DNA of 53,228 nucleotides, taken from Phycisphaerales bacterium. Lineage in GTDB: Bacteria; Planctomycetota; Phycisphaerae; Phycisphaerales; SM1A02. A program made the translations under genes and the position numbers. Position 1 is the first letter of the stretch; every line of letters starts with the position of its first letter. Under the pieces are notes generated by a model. The model worked only from the letters and a program-made list of their open reading frames with translations. It made no database searches and was not told where the DNA came from. The stretch covers positions 1-53,228 of the forward strand of contig JASMLY010000078.1 of NCBI GenBank assembly GCA_030748455.1, given 5' to 3'. This document shows positions 8,588-17,130 of the stretch, piece by piece.

Positions 8588-9178
8588 ATGAATGTTCCCA
8601 TGAATTCAATGATGCCATTCCTTGCTCGCCTCGTCATCGCTTCTGCAATACTGACTTCCGGTTGGGTTCATTGCTTTGTACAGGTGAAGATTTCCCCAGA
8701 GCAAGCAACAGCGATTGAAGCGATGGATCTTTCTGTATTACGAGATACAGAGTCAGGTGGCCAGACCACTCGCGGGCTTCATCGGATCGCTCTATTACTC
8801 AATCAAGAATGGCCACAACTTGGAGGGTGGGGAACGTTACTTGCATGGGCCGCTGGTGTTTTTGAACTCATCACAGGTGCGTTGTTAGTCGTAGGTTTAT
8901 TCGCAAGACTTTCAGCGTTCGTAGTTTGTTTCATCATGGGGATGGCGTTGTATCTTGTTTCTTACAAACTTAATGGCATGTTCACGATGAATCCGTTTGA
9001 GTGGCCCCTTCAACATGTCGCCTTTTCTCAACTCTGTACAGAAATGTCACTTTTCGTTTTAGCATTATGGATTGTGATAGGTGGTCCGGGTCTGTTTTCC
9101 ATCGATCACTATCATGCTTCAAACACGAAAGTACCACACAATTCTTCAGATAAGCCAGTGAAAAAAGGCAACGAATAG
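8588..9178 (+). CDS. DoxX-like integral membrane protein
   Basis: A 196-residue inner-membrane protein with about four hydrophobic segments: FLARLVIASAILTSGWVHCF near the N-terminus, GTLLAWAAGVFELITGALLVVG, LSAFVVCFIMGMALYLVSY and LFVLALWIVIGGPGLFSI. The arrangement, with G-x-FE-x-x-x-G in the second segment, fits the DoxX/SURF4-like family, often tied to redox or quinone functions but poorly defined. The start is placed at 8588 with AAGGTG 8 nt upstream; an ATG at 8600 is possible. The gene is separated by 37 bp from the VWA/Exb operon and may be transcribed with it. Confidence 0.75.
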   Translation: MNVPMNSMMPFLARLVIASAILTSGWVHCFVQVKISPEQATAIEAMDLSVLRDTESGGQTTRGLHRIALLLNQEWPQLGGWGTLLAWAAGVFELITGALLVVGLFARLSAFVVCFIMGMALYLVSYKLNGMFTMNPFEWPLQHVAFSQLCTEMSLFVLALWIVIGGPGLFSIDHYHASNTKVPHNSSDKPVKKGNE

Positions 9179-9215
9179 TAAGCACACTCAAAATCTGGTG
9201 TAGGCTTTACTTGAG

Positions 9216-10160
9216 ATGCCAGTTGAGAAAAACATTTTGCATACCAAAGGTTCAAAGGAAGCACTCAACACAACAGGGATTATTGCTTGGGTACTTTCTA
9301 TTGGTGTACACCTCGGGCTTGGGGCGTTCGCGTTTCTTATTACATGGACAGTGATACAGACTGCAGAAGAACCACCACCTGTGATCACTGCTTCTTGGCA
9401 CGAAGACACGCCTCAGCCTATGACTTTACCCTCTGCAGAGGATGAACTCGAAACGATCGAGCTTGCCATTCCACAGATTCCAGATTTGTCAAAACAGAAG
9501 CACCGAGACGGACTTGCTTTTTTGCAAAGTACGTCCGTTACAAGCCCACCGAAACTTGTTCGAAGGGAAGAGGAGACAGAAGTAGTGTTTATGGGTTGCG
9601 AGGCCGTATCAGCTCGGAACATTGTGTATGTTGTTGATGCTTCTGGCACGTCGATGTTGTTTTTTTCAGATGTTCTTCGTAGCCTTGACCGCTCCCTTCG
9701 GAATTTAGATCCAAAACAGTCCTTCGCTATTTTGTTCTTCCAAAAAAATGTAGTCATCCCTGTACCCCCTGCAAACAAATTGAATGCAGCAACACCACAC
9801 AATATAGAAAAGGCATTTCGTTGGATTGAAACAAGTAACAAAGTGATTCCAACAGGGAGAAGTAACCCGATCAGAGCGCTTACAAAAGCGATGAGCCTCA
9901 ATCCTGACCTGATTTTTTTGGTGAGCGAAGATATCCGAGGCACGGGCGAATATGAAGTGCACCCCGACCGTTTACTTTCTTCCCTTGAATCTTTGAACCC
10001 AATCGATTCTCGAAATGGGAGAAGAAGAGTCCGAATTAATTGCATCGAATTGCTCACCCAAGACCCCACCCATACGATGCAAAAAATAGCAGAAAATCAC
10101 GGGGGAATCGACGGATATACATTTGTTGATCGTAGTACAGTATCAAACGTAGGAGATTGA
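9216..10160 (+). CDS. Membrane-anchored VWA-domain protein of an ExbBD operon
   Basis: A 314-residue protein with one N-terminal transmembrane segment (about 22-48, starting IIAWVLSIGVHLGLGAFAFLI), a Pro-rich linker, and a von Willebrand A-type domain from about residue 130 (NIVYVVDASGTSMLFFSDVL). The metal site reads DASGTS rather than the usual DASGS: an ACG codon appears to be inserted, leaving a DxSxT pattern. It should sit in the inner membrane with the VWA domain in the periplasm, presumably energised by or linked to the ExbB/ExbD channel encoded directly downstream. The stop overlaps the start region of the ExbB-like gene. The exact role is unknown; such VWA-Exb clusters are frequent in planctomycetes as far as I recall. 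Confidence 0.75.
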   Translation: MPVEKNILHTKGSKEALNTTGIIAWVLSIGVHLGLGAFAFLITWTVIQTAEEPPPVITASWHEDTPQPMTLPSAEDELETIELAIPQIPDLSKQKHRDGLAFLQSTSVTSPPKLVRREEETEVVFMGCEAVSARNIVYVVDASGTSMLFFSDVLRSLDRSLRNLDPKQSFAILFFQKNVVIPVPPANKLNAATPHNIEKAFRWIETSNKVIPTGRSNPIRALTKAMSLNPDLIFLVSEDIRGTGEYEVHPDRLLSSLESLNPIDSRNGRRRVRINCIELLTQDPTHTMQKIAENHGGIDGYTFVDRSTVSNVGD

Positions 10161-10162
10161 TA

Positions 10163-10957
10163 GTGACCCATCGCAGTAGACTCGTTGTTGGAACATGCTT
10201 CCTATTCATCACGACAGTTGCACACGCAAGTGATCAATCGCATTCTTTTGCAGAAGCGTTTTTTGTTTCAAGGCGTGCGGACGGTTCCATCGAGTTACTT
10301 GGAAGTAGTGTGACTTGGCTTCTACTTCTCATGTCCATCGCAGCGATTGGCATGATGTTGTATATGTTCCTTGCAAATCGAAAACCAAGTGTTGTGCCAC
10401 TTGAACTTGTTGCTCAGATTGAGAAAAAAATCGAGAAGAAAAACTTTCGCGAGATTGTGGAACTCGTACGCCACGATCAAACATATCTCGGGAAGATTTT
10501 GCACTCCGCTTTTCGTGAAGCCAAATTTGGTTTTCCTGCAATGATGAAAGCGCTTGAACAAACTGCAGACGAATTGGCAACAGCGCGCCTTCGTCGAATT
10601 GAACTGCTCAATGTCATAGGACAAGTCAGCCCGATGATCGGCTTGTTTGGAACGGTATATGGCATGATTTTGGCGTTTGGTGCGATTGTCGCATCTGGAG
10701 GGAGTGCAGATCCAGTGGCGCTCGCCGGAGGAATTGGAACTGCCTTGACCACTACATTTTGGGGACTAGTTGTCGCAATTCCCGCGCTCTCTAGTTTCGC
10801 AATCTTAAGAAACAAAATTGATGAACTCACAGTAGAGGCAACGATTGCAGCAGAAGAGATTCTTAACAATTTCCGTCCAAGAAAAGCAGCAACGCTAAAA
10901 ACAAGCGAAGAAACACCACACGTATCAAAACAGGCATTGGCAACCTCGATCACATGA
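10163..10957 (+). CDS. MotA/TolQ/ExbB proton-channel family protein
   Basis: About 264 residues. An N-terminal signal peptide (ending near AHAS) is followed by a first membrane segment (SVTWLLLLMSIAAIGMMLYMFL) and the conserved ExbB core: VIGQVSPMIGLFGTVYGMILAF and GGIGTALTTTFWGLVVAIPAL. With ExbD subunits it should form a proton-motive-force-driven motor in the inner membrane. The GTG at 10163 is chosen because AGGAG lies 7 nt upstream; a TTG at 10157 is too close to that site. It is followed by an ATGA overlap with the first ExbD gene. Confidence 0.88.
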   Translation: MTHRSRLVVGTCFLFITTVAHASDQSHSFAEAFFVSRRADGSIELLGSSVTWLLLLMSIAAIGMMLYMFLANRKPSVVPLELVAQIEKKIEKKNFREIVELVRHDQTYLGKILHSAFREAKFGFPAMMKALEQTADELATARLRRIELLNVIGQVSPMIGLFGTVYGMILAFGAIVASGGSADPVALAGGIGTALTTTFWGLVVAIPALSSFAILRNKIDELTVEATIAAEEILNNFRPRKAATLKTSEETPHVSKQALATSIT

Positions 10958-11388
10958 AAAGAAACGCAGCAACTACGCTGAATGCAAATATGACGCCAAT
11001 GATTGACGTCACCTTTTTGTTGATTGTATTTTTTGTTGTCGTTTCACAAATTGTTGACCGAGATGTTATTGCGCTAGATTTGCCCGCACCAACAGATGCG
11101 ATGGCGTCAGTTTCAGAAACGCCACAAAAACTTGTCATCAACGTTGTTCCTTTTGGTGAGGGAGAGGTAGAACAAATCTTGATTGGTCAGAAAGCGATCC
11201 TAACAAGCCAAGAGGAGCAGATCACAACTGCGGTGCAAGAGAGCGTAGCGCGGGGTACAACCGAGATTCACCTGCGGGCTGCCAAGAAAACAAAATACGA
11301 GTACATCCATCGAATCATTGAATCGATCAGGGACGCGGGTGGAACACCCCAGCTTCATTTTGTTGTTGAAACGGATCAAGCAACATGA
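10954..11388 (+). CDS. ExbD/TolR-family biopolymer transport protein (first copy)
   Basis: 144 residues: a short cytoplasmic N-terminus, a single transmembrane helix with the essential Asp (Asp18 in MTPMIDVTFLLIVFFVV), and a periplasmic domain. This is the usual ExbD/TolR plan, where the Asp carries protons through the ExbB pentamer. Its start overlaps the ExbB stop by 4 bp (ATGA) and its stop overlaps the second ExbD by 4 bp, so the four genes are translationally coupled. Confidence 0.9.
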   Translation: MKRNAATTLNANMTPMIDVTFLLIVFFVVVSQIVDRDVIALDLPAPTDAMASVSETPQKLVINVVPFGEGEVEQILIGQKAILTSQEEQITTAVQESVARGTTEIHLRAAKKTKYEYIHRIIESIRDAGGTPQLHFVVETDQAT

Positions 11389-11840
11389 TTGTACGGAACC
11401 GAACATCATCCTCAATCGGACTTAACCTTACGTCTATGATTGATGTGGTGTTTCTCCTGCTGATTTATTTTATGGTTGCGACAGAGTTCCGGCGTGCCGA
11501 GGCCTCATTTCCAATGGATCTTCCCAAACAGGCGAGGAATGCATCGCAGGTTCTCGATGACTCGCCCCTCGTGATTCTCGTTGAAACCACTTCGATCGGA
11601 AGCGACCAGTTTCGTTTGCAACTTGAAGGACCATGGGGGCGAGTGTCAGGGCTTCACGAGTTAAAAGTTTTTCTAAAGACAAATCGCGCAGACGGATTTG
11701 GTTCAGGCGGACTGTTTACGGAAGATCATCCGATTACGATCACGCCTAGCAAAAGTACACAATGGGATCATGCTTTGGATGTATACAACGCCGTCGTGCA
11801 GGCTCGATATACCAATATCACACTTGGGGCTCCGCAATGA
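11385..11840 (+). CDS. ExbD/TolR-family biopolymer transport protein (second copy)
   Basis: 151 residues, with the same layout as the previous gene but divergent sequence: Asp20 in LTSMIDVVFLLLIYFMVATEF, then a periplasmic domain. Two unlike ExbD proteins beside one ExbB suggest a heterodimeric ExbD in the motor. It starts and ends in ATGA overlaps with its neighbours. Confidence 0.9.
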   Translation: MIVRNRTSSSIGLNLTSMIDVVFLLLIYFMVATEFRRAEASFPMDLPKQARNASQVLDDSPLVILVETTSIGSDQFRLQLEGPWGRVSGLHELKVFLKTNRADGFGSGGLFTEDHPITITPSKSTQWDHALDVYNAVVQARYTNITLGAPQ

Positions 11841-13483
11841 TTCATTTGATCTGTTCTGTATTGTGTTGTGTGTTGAGCTCTCAAGAGTTTGAAAAAGCAA
11901 ATAACACACTGTTTGAAACGTGGGGATCACAACTTTGTATTCCAGAAATTACCATTGGTGTTGAATCACTAAAAACACGAGAAAATACAGAGGCCCTACT
12001 CAGTGACTTGACGAAACAGATACTCGCATCTACGCAGGGTGATCTCTCTGCGCATCAAAGAGAGCGTTCTGTTCCCTTTGCTCTTGGAATGATCGAGGGT
12101 GTTCGAGCGGCGATGGGGAATGAAAAATCAGCCCACGCTTGTCTAGAGTATCTCTCTTCGCTCGATGAAGCGGTAGATGGATGGGCTGAGTCTCGCTTAT
12201 GGAGAATGCGCTTGCATGCGAACGCATGCTTGCATAACAAACAAGAAGTAGCTCGTTGTGCGAATCATGTTTTGGAGTTGAAAACCTCCGACATCGAAGA
12301 TCAACTAGTCGCAGTACTAGCAACTTGGGCAGAAGTCGATCATGCGGAATGGGACAAACGGCTTGCCTCTGTAAAAAGACATGATTTGCGTTGGTATTTT
12401 GCAAGTGGGCTTGTTGAGCTCAACCGAGATACATACGTATCACATGTATTTTTTCTCAGTAAAGAATTGCAAAAACTTGGTGTTGAACAATCAGAAATTG
12501 ATGAAAATTTGCAAGTGTTGTTTAGCAATCTTGCCCCACCAATTGTAGTGGACGAGCATCATGAGAACAAAGCAGTCATCGATCTCTCGCTTCGAGTTAA
12601 GGCGAGAGAAGCGATCGCACACCATAACTACGAAATCGCTGAGGATCTCTTACGTACACTTGTGAGTTCGGGATGTGCGTATTCAGCAAGTGTGCTTTTG
12701 ACAACGAAAGAATTACACTTCACTGAGCAAGATCGGCAATCCGCAATCAAATTGGTGTTAGAGCGGTTTGACGAGACACCGTACGAAGAATCATTTTGGC
12801 ACTATTTTGCTGGGTCGCACGCAATTGAACGGGGAGATTTTGAAATCGGTGTGGCTTTATTGGCCAAGATTCCCGAATCCTCAAGGTACTTTCACGTAGC
12901 GCAGCAAGTACAAAGTCGTGTGCGAAACTCAGACATCGAATCTTTGCGACACAGAATCGAGCTCGTAGCACAACATCCCGCTGAGCTTGCAAAGATCGTT
13001 GACCAAATAGAATCTCAGAATGCGTTGCAGCATCTATTGAAATACTATATTGATGTATGGCACAAAGAGGGGCTTGAGTTAAAGCCCTGGCTACGAGAGG
13101 TCGTACAAGTACTTGTCAGAAACATAGAAGAGGAATCGTTCTGGTTGTGTGGAGAAGCAAACCGTTTGCTTGGAAACAAACAAGTAGCAATGCAATTTTT
13201 TGAACGTGCTATTGCAGCGCGGGGTCGGACCGTGCAAGTGGTTGCAGCGATTGCTGATTGTAAGAGAGATGTGGAAATGACGAAGCAACTCCACCAATCG
13301 CTTACCCATGACGGCAGACACGCGTATTGGTTTTGGCTTGTGAACACCAACTTAATCCGGTGGCATTGTGAAGATGGGGGAGACCCTCTGAAAGCAGCAG
13401 CTACGGTGAACAGATTAAAAGTTCTAGACCCCTCACTTGGCGGCGCGCAATTTGCCAGTGTTATTCGTGAAGCGATGCAGTGA
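11837..13483 (+). CDS. Exported helical-repeat (TPR-like) protein of the Exb operon
   Basis: 548 residues starting at the ATG that overlaps the second ExbD stop (ATGA). An upstream in-frame ATG is rejected because it would lengthen the overlap and hide the signal peptide MIHLICSVLCCVLSS. The remainder is rich in Ala, Glu and Leu with helical repeats. The clearest TPR-like stretch is around LLGNKQVAMQFFERAIAARG near residue 440. No enzymatic motif was recognised. It is probably periplasmic and may connect the Exb motor and the VWA protein to a client. It converges on the sigma factor gene with an 18-bp gap. Confidence 0.7.
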   Translation: MIHLICSVLCCVLSSQEFEKANNTLFETWGSQLCIPEITIGVESLKTRENTEALLSDLTKQILASTQGDLSAHQRERSVPFALGMIEGVRAAMGNEKSAHACLEYLSSLDEAVDGWAESRLWRMRLHANACLHNKQEVARCANHVLELKTSDIEDQLVAVLATWAEVDHAEWDKRLASVKRHDLRWYFASGLVELNRDTYVSHVFFLSKELQKLGVEQSEIDENLQVLFSNLAPPIVVDEHHENKAVIDLSLRVKAREAIAHHNYEIAEDLLRTLVSSGCAYSASVLLTTKELHFTEQDRQSAIKLVLERFDETPYEESFWHYFAGSHAIERGDFEIGVALLAKIPESSRYFHVAQQVQSRVRNSDIESLRHRIELVAQHPAELAKIVDQIESQNALQHLLKYYIDVWHKEGLELKPWLREVVQVLVRNIEEESFWLCGEANRLLGNKQVAMQFFERAIAARGRTVQVVAAIADCKRDVEMTKQLHQSLTHDGRHAYWFWLVNTNLIRWHCEDGGDPLKAAATVNRLKVLDPSLGGAQFASVIREAMQ

Positions 13484-13501
13484 GATTTTGTGTAGGGGAT
13501 G

Positions 13502-14335
13502 TTACCCAGCTGCTCTGTGGGTTTTTGAAGGCTCTCGATGCATGTGTTCACGAAGGCGGCGAAGCGAATCAATTTCGATTTGACGAACACGTTCTCTTGT
13601 AAGACCAATCACCAGCCCAATTTGTTTGAGGGTCAGTGGATCTTGTCCCTCAAGGCCAAATCTCAACCGAAGCACCCTTGCATCTCTGCTATCGAGCTTT
13701 TCAATATAGGAGAGTGCATCTTTGATCGTTTCGCGTTGCTCTACATCTTCTTCTGGACGCGTGCAGTTTCGGTCTTCGAAGAGATCTCCAATTGGCATTG
13801 GCTCGCCTTCTGGCGTCATTGCACCTCGGGAAGCAGTTGCGTGTGCTCGCATTGCCCTACGAATGATGAGTAATTTTTTTTCTGGAATTGCCATCGCTTC
13901 GGCAATCTCTTGGTTTGTTGGACTGTGCCCAAATTTGTTGTGCAACTTTTTTTGTGTGTCTTTAAATCGATTGATTAAATCGACCATGTACGCAGGAACA
14001 TGCACGGGTTGTGTTGCGTTGATGAGCATGCGCCGAATGGATTGTTTGATCCACCAAGAGGCGTACGTTGAGAAACGAGCACCATGCGCGGGGTCGAACC
14101 CCTCCACCGCTCGGATCAAACCAACGTTGCCTTCTTCGATCAGATCTCCAAGGGTGATTCCACGTCCTAAATACCGTTTGCCTATTGCAACAACGAGCCT
14201 TAGGTTTGCACGGATCATGTGATCTTTCGCAGCAGGGCAATTGTCGTTGACTATTTGCCACCCGAGAGTTTTTTCCTCTTCCGCAGTAAGCAAGGGGACT
14301 TCGTTGATCTGGTTGAGATAAAGGTCAAGGTTCAC
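13502..14335 (-). CDS. RNA polymerase sigma-70 family factor (group 1/2-like, no region 1.1)
   Basis: 277 residues covering region 1.2 ([21 protein letters not shown]), region 2 ([55 protein letters not shown]), region 3 and region 4 ([38 protein letters not shown]). It lacks the long region 1.1 and the non-conserved insert of housekeeping RpoD, which suits a group 2 or alternative primary-like factor. It uses a GTG start with AGGAG 7 nt upstream. It is transcribed divergently from the UVR-motif gene across a 176-bp intergenic gap. Confidence 0.93.
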   Translation of the reverse strand: MNLDLYLNQINEVPLLTAEEEKTLGWQIVNDNCPAAKDHMIRANLRLVVAIGKRYLGRGITLGDLIEEGNVGLIRAVEGFDPAHGARFSTYASWWIKQSIRRMLINATQPVHVPAYMVDLINRFKDTQKKLHNKFGHSPTNQEIAEAMAIPEKKLLIIRRAMRAHATASRGAMTPEGEPMPIGDLFEDRNCTRPEEDVEQRETIKDALSYIEKLDSRDARVLRLRFGLEGQDPLTLKQIGLVIGLTRERVRQIEIDSLRRLREHMHREPSKTHRAAG

Positions 14336-14511
14336 TAGTTTTCTCCTATTCGCAATATGTAGCGTCCTGTTCTAGTAATCGGTGACTTTTTCTTGCGAAT
14401 CAACCCCCCAAACCCTTTATCTCAAAGGATAGACCGCACAAACGGAACGTCTACCTATTTTTCTCTTCGCGTTGCCCAGTAGAATGTCAAACTGGGATAA
14501 AGGTACCGATT

Positions 14512-15222
14512 ATGCACGACAAAGACATCGCCCACATTTTGAATGAATGGCAGTATGAGCAAGGAACATTGAACGTCCGTATGATTGAGGCGGCAAATGG
14601 TCGGCCTCTCATTCAAATTAGGATTGAACTTGGGATCATTCAAATGGAATTGACCGATCGGCCAGATGGCGTACTTCAGGACGGATTTCCGACTCTACTT
14701 GCTCTTTTTGAAGATCGAGGAGCTTGGGGTGGTATTGATCCTGAAATGTGTCGTCGGTTACGAGAAGAAGGCGTCCAACGCTCTCACCGCGCGGCAGCTC
14801 TTTTTGCACTAGGAAAATGGGAGGAAGTTATTCTAGATTGTGATACAAACCTCAAGCTCTTTGATCTTTGTAGCGAGAACGCGCTGGAGGCGCATGACAG
14901 AGTAGCACTTGACCAATTTCGCCCCGCAGTTCTTGCAATGCGTGCCCGAGCTGGAGCGGAGTGGGCGGTCGATGAAGGGAACCCTTCTGCTGCTGTTGAG
15001 GCAATTGATCGAGGGTTGGCAGAATTGCGTGCAATCCTTGGAGAACCGTGGGAATCCTCAAATGAAGTGCAGTTGTTGAGGGGAATGAAAGAAGCGCTTG
15101 TCCCCCAACTTCCACCCTCTGAACGTGCTGATCTAAGAGAGCGACTCGCTGCGGCCATTGCTGCTGAAAACTATGAATTAGCCGCTATTTTGCGAGATGA
15201 ATTGAGATTACTTCGAGATTGA
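14512..15222 (+). CDS. UVR-motif (UvrB/UvrC-like) protein of unknown function
   Basis: 236 residues. The C-terminal about 35 residues (LRERLAAAIAAENYELAAILRDELRLL) match the UVR motif that mediates UvrB-UvrC contact and also occurs in McsA and ClpC-type proteins. The rest is acidic and helical, with no catalytic motif recognised, so a nuclease role is not supported. A possible role in repair or protein quality control is inference only. A weak candidate promoter (TTGCCC, 18 bp, GATAAA) lies just upstream of the ATG. Confidence 0.65.
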   Translation: MHDKDIAHILNEWQYEQGTLNVRMIEAANGRPLIQIRIELGIIQMELTDRPDGVLQDGFPTLLALFEDRGAWGGIDPEMCRRLREEGVQRSHRAAALFALGKWEEVILDCDTNLKLFDLCSENALEAHDRVALDQFRPAVLAMRARAGAEWAVDEGNPSAAVEAIDRGLAELRAILGEPWESSNEVQLLRGMKEALVPQLPPSERADLRERLAAAIAAENYELAAILRDELRLLRD

Positions 15223-15299
15223 CCTTGAACTTATTCATTTGTCGACATACCCTTTGTTTAGGCAATGTTATTGCATATTGCTAAAGGAGATTTTTTAGG

Positions 15300-17051
15300 A
15301 TGATAAAACAACTTATTGGTGCTCTGGGTGTGGCACTGTGTGCTGCTTCAAGTTCAGTCTTTGCTGTAGATTTGGATCCAGTGTACGTAAATTCTCCCCT
15401 CACAATCCACGAAGAAGAGGGACCTCGTGCTAGTAGAAGTTTTGCAACACGCTTGCAACTTCATGTAGATAACTTAGAGATTGCTACAGAGAGTCAGTAT
15501 GTATTTATTGAGAATTTTCCTCTCGATAAAGAACGCTTTGTGACATTACAACTCGAAGAAGCTTCTGCAGTTGCTGAAGACGCGAGGTTGGTCGTAATGA
15601 GAAGCGACGATCGAGGGAACGTGTATGAAGAAGAAATTCCTTGGCCGAAATGTCACGTGTACAAAGGTTCAGTTGTTGGTGAACCCACATCATCAGTGTT
15701 TCTTGCCATTGGCCAAGAAATAGCTAATGGCTGGATTTCAATTGATGGTACTCGATTCATTATTGGTACCCGATACGCTGATCGAATGACACTTCTTTAC
15801 GACGAAGCCAATGTCCCCGAGGGCATGATGAACTGGGCACAGTTTGATTGCAGCACCAAGGGCGGAAAGCCTTTCAAAGGCAATTCTGGTGAGAGGGCAA
15901 ACGCAATTCCTGATGAATGTCCACAGGTCAACATTGCTTTTGACAGTGATTCTGAATTCACAATGATTAACTTTGATGGCAGTGAAACAGCTGCGGCAAA
16001 CTATGTGAATACACTCGTTTCTTCCGTTTCAGACATTTATAAAGGGGCTATTACAGTCGGAGGAGCGGGCATACGATTAAAAGTGACCTACCTCCGCCTT
16101 TGGTCGGTTTCTGATGATCCTTGGACTGGAAGCGACACTAGCAGTCAACTTGAAGAGTTTTCAAATTATTGGCGTAACAATATGGGAGATATTGACAGGC
16201 ATCTCGCGCAGATTCTTTGTCAACGAAGCTTGGGTGGGGGTGTCGCGAACCTTTGGGGCCTTTGTAATGATGGATATGCGGTTTTAGGAGGCATGGCTGG
16301 TACGTTCCCAATACCTCTTGAGGGTGAACAAGAAGGTAATTGGGACCCGATTGTTTTTGCGCATGAAACGGGTCATAATTTTGGGATGATTCATACGCAC
16401 GAAATGGAAGACCCCCCGGATGAATGTGGTAACGGTGATTGCGCAAGTGCTAGTGGTGCAACAATTATGAGTTACTGCCATTTATGTGATCCAGGCATAT
16501 CGAACATCGCCTTTGAGTTTCATGACGATAACGTTGAAGCAGCTGAAGATTGGTTAGCAATAGTTGCTGGTTCAGAGGGTTGTGATCTCTCGCCAAATAA
16601 CCCCCCTCAACTCGAAGACGACCGGGCATTTACCGACATGAATACAGAGGTAGTTATTCACATCTTGGCAAATGACGCAGCAAACAATTGCAACAATTTA
16701 ACACTGGTTGATTTTGATCGACGAGCAAGAAGAGGTGGGCTTGTATCGCAAACAGCAGCCGATGAATTGACGTATACCCCAACTGGCACTTTTTCCGGTA
16801 CAGATTCGTTCACGTACGAAGCATCGAACGGAACTTATTCGGATATTGCAAACGTAGTTGTCGAGTTAAGCCGCCCACCATCAGGCGGTGGAGGCACCGA
16901 CCCTATTGATCCAAACGATGTCATTTTTGTCATTACACTTTGGGGTACAAGGACAGCTGATTGCACAGGTGATGGAACAACAAATATCGATGATTTACTA
17001 GCGGTTCTTGAAGGACGGGCGAAACCAGATCGTAGATTAGGTGGAAAATAA
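15300..17051 (+). CDS. Secreted reprolysin-like zinc metalloprotease with dockerin-like tail (copy 1)
   Basis: 583 residues. An N-terminal signal peptide (about 1-22, MIKQLIGALGVALCAASSSV) is followed by a pro-region, then a catalytic domain with the extended zinc motif HETGHNFGMIH at 355-365 and a downstream Met-turn-like IMSYC. These are hallmarks of the metzincin/reprolysin clan. A cadherin/VCBS-like beta domain follows (DMNTEVVIHILANDA to GTDSFTYEASNGTYSD), then a short dockerin-like Ca loop (DCTGDGTTNIDDLLAVLEG). The ATG has AGG 2 nt and AAAGGAG 12 nt upstream. It is probably an extracellular protease. It is paralogous to the next gene, 79 bp downstream. Confidence 0.9.
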   Translation: MIKQLIGALGVALCAASSSVFAVDLDPVYVNSPLTIHEEEGPRASRSFATRLQLHVDNLEIATESQYVFIENFPLDKERFVTLQLEEASAVAEDARLVVMRSDDRGNVYEEEIPWPKCHVYKGSVVGEPTSSVFLAIGQEIANGWISIDGTRFIIGTRYADRMTLLYDEANVPEGMMNWAQFDCSTKGGKPFKGNSGERANAIPDECPQVNIAFDSDSEFTMINFDGSETAAANYVNTLVSSVSDIYKGAITVGGAGIRLKVTYLRLWSVSDDPWTGSDTSSQLEEFSNYWRNNMGDIDRHLAQILCQRSLGGGVANLWGLCNDGYAVLGGMAGTFPIPLEGEQEGNWDPIVFAHETGHNFGMIHTHEMEDPPDECGNGDCASASGATIMSYCHLCDPGISNIAFEFHDDNVEAAEDWLAIVAGSEGCDLSPNNPPQLEDDRAFTDMNTEVVIHILANDAANNCNNLTLVDFDRRARRGGLVSQTAADELTYTPTGTFSGTDSFTYEASNGTYSDIANVVVELSRPPSGGGGTDPIDPNDVIFVITLWGTRTADCTGDGTTNIDDLLAVLEGRAKPDRRLGGK

Positions 17052-17130
17052 TTAGTTGATTGCCCCGTTAACTTTAGGGCTTGCAAGCAAGCAGTTAGTT
17101 GAGTGATTTAAAGGAATGGAGATCACGGAT

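Noticed and set aside
9413..10069. 218-codon frame opposite the VWA gene
   Set aside because: It is antisense to the VWA coding region, whose frame is supported by a membrane segment, a VWA motif and operon overlaps.
13722..14222. 166-codon frame opposite the sigma factor
   Set aside because: The sigma factor is strongly conserved across all its regions; this frame is its shadow.
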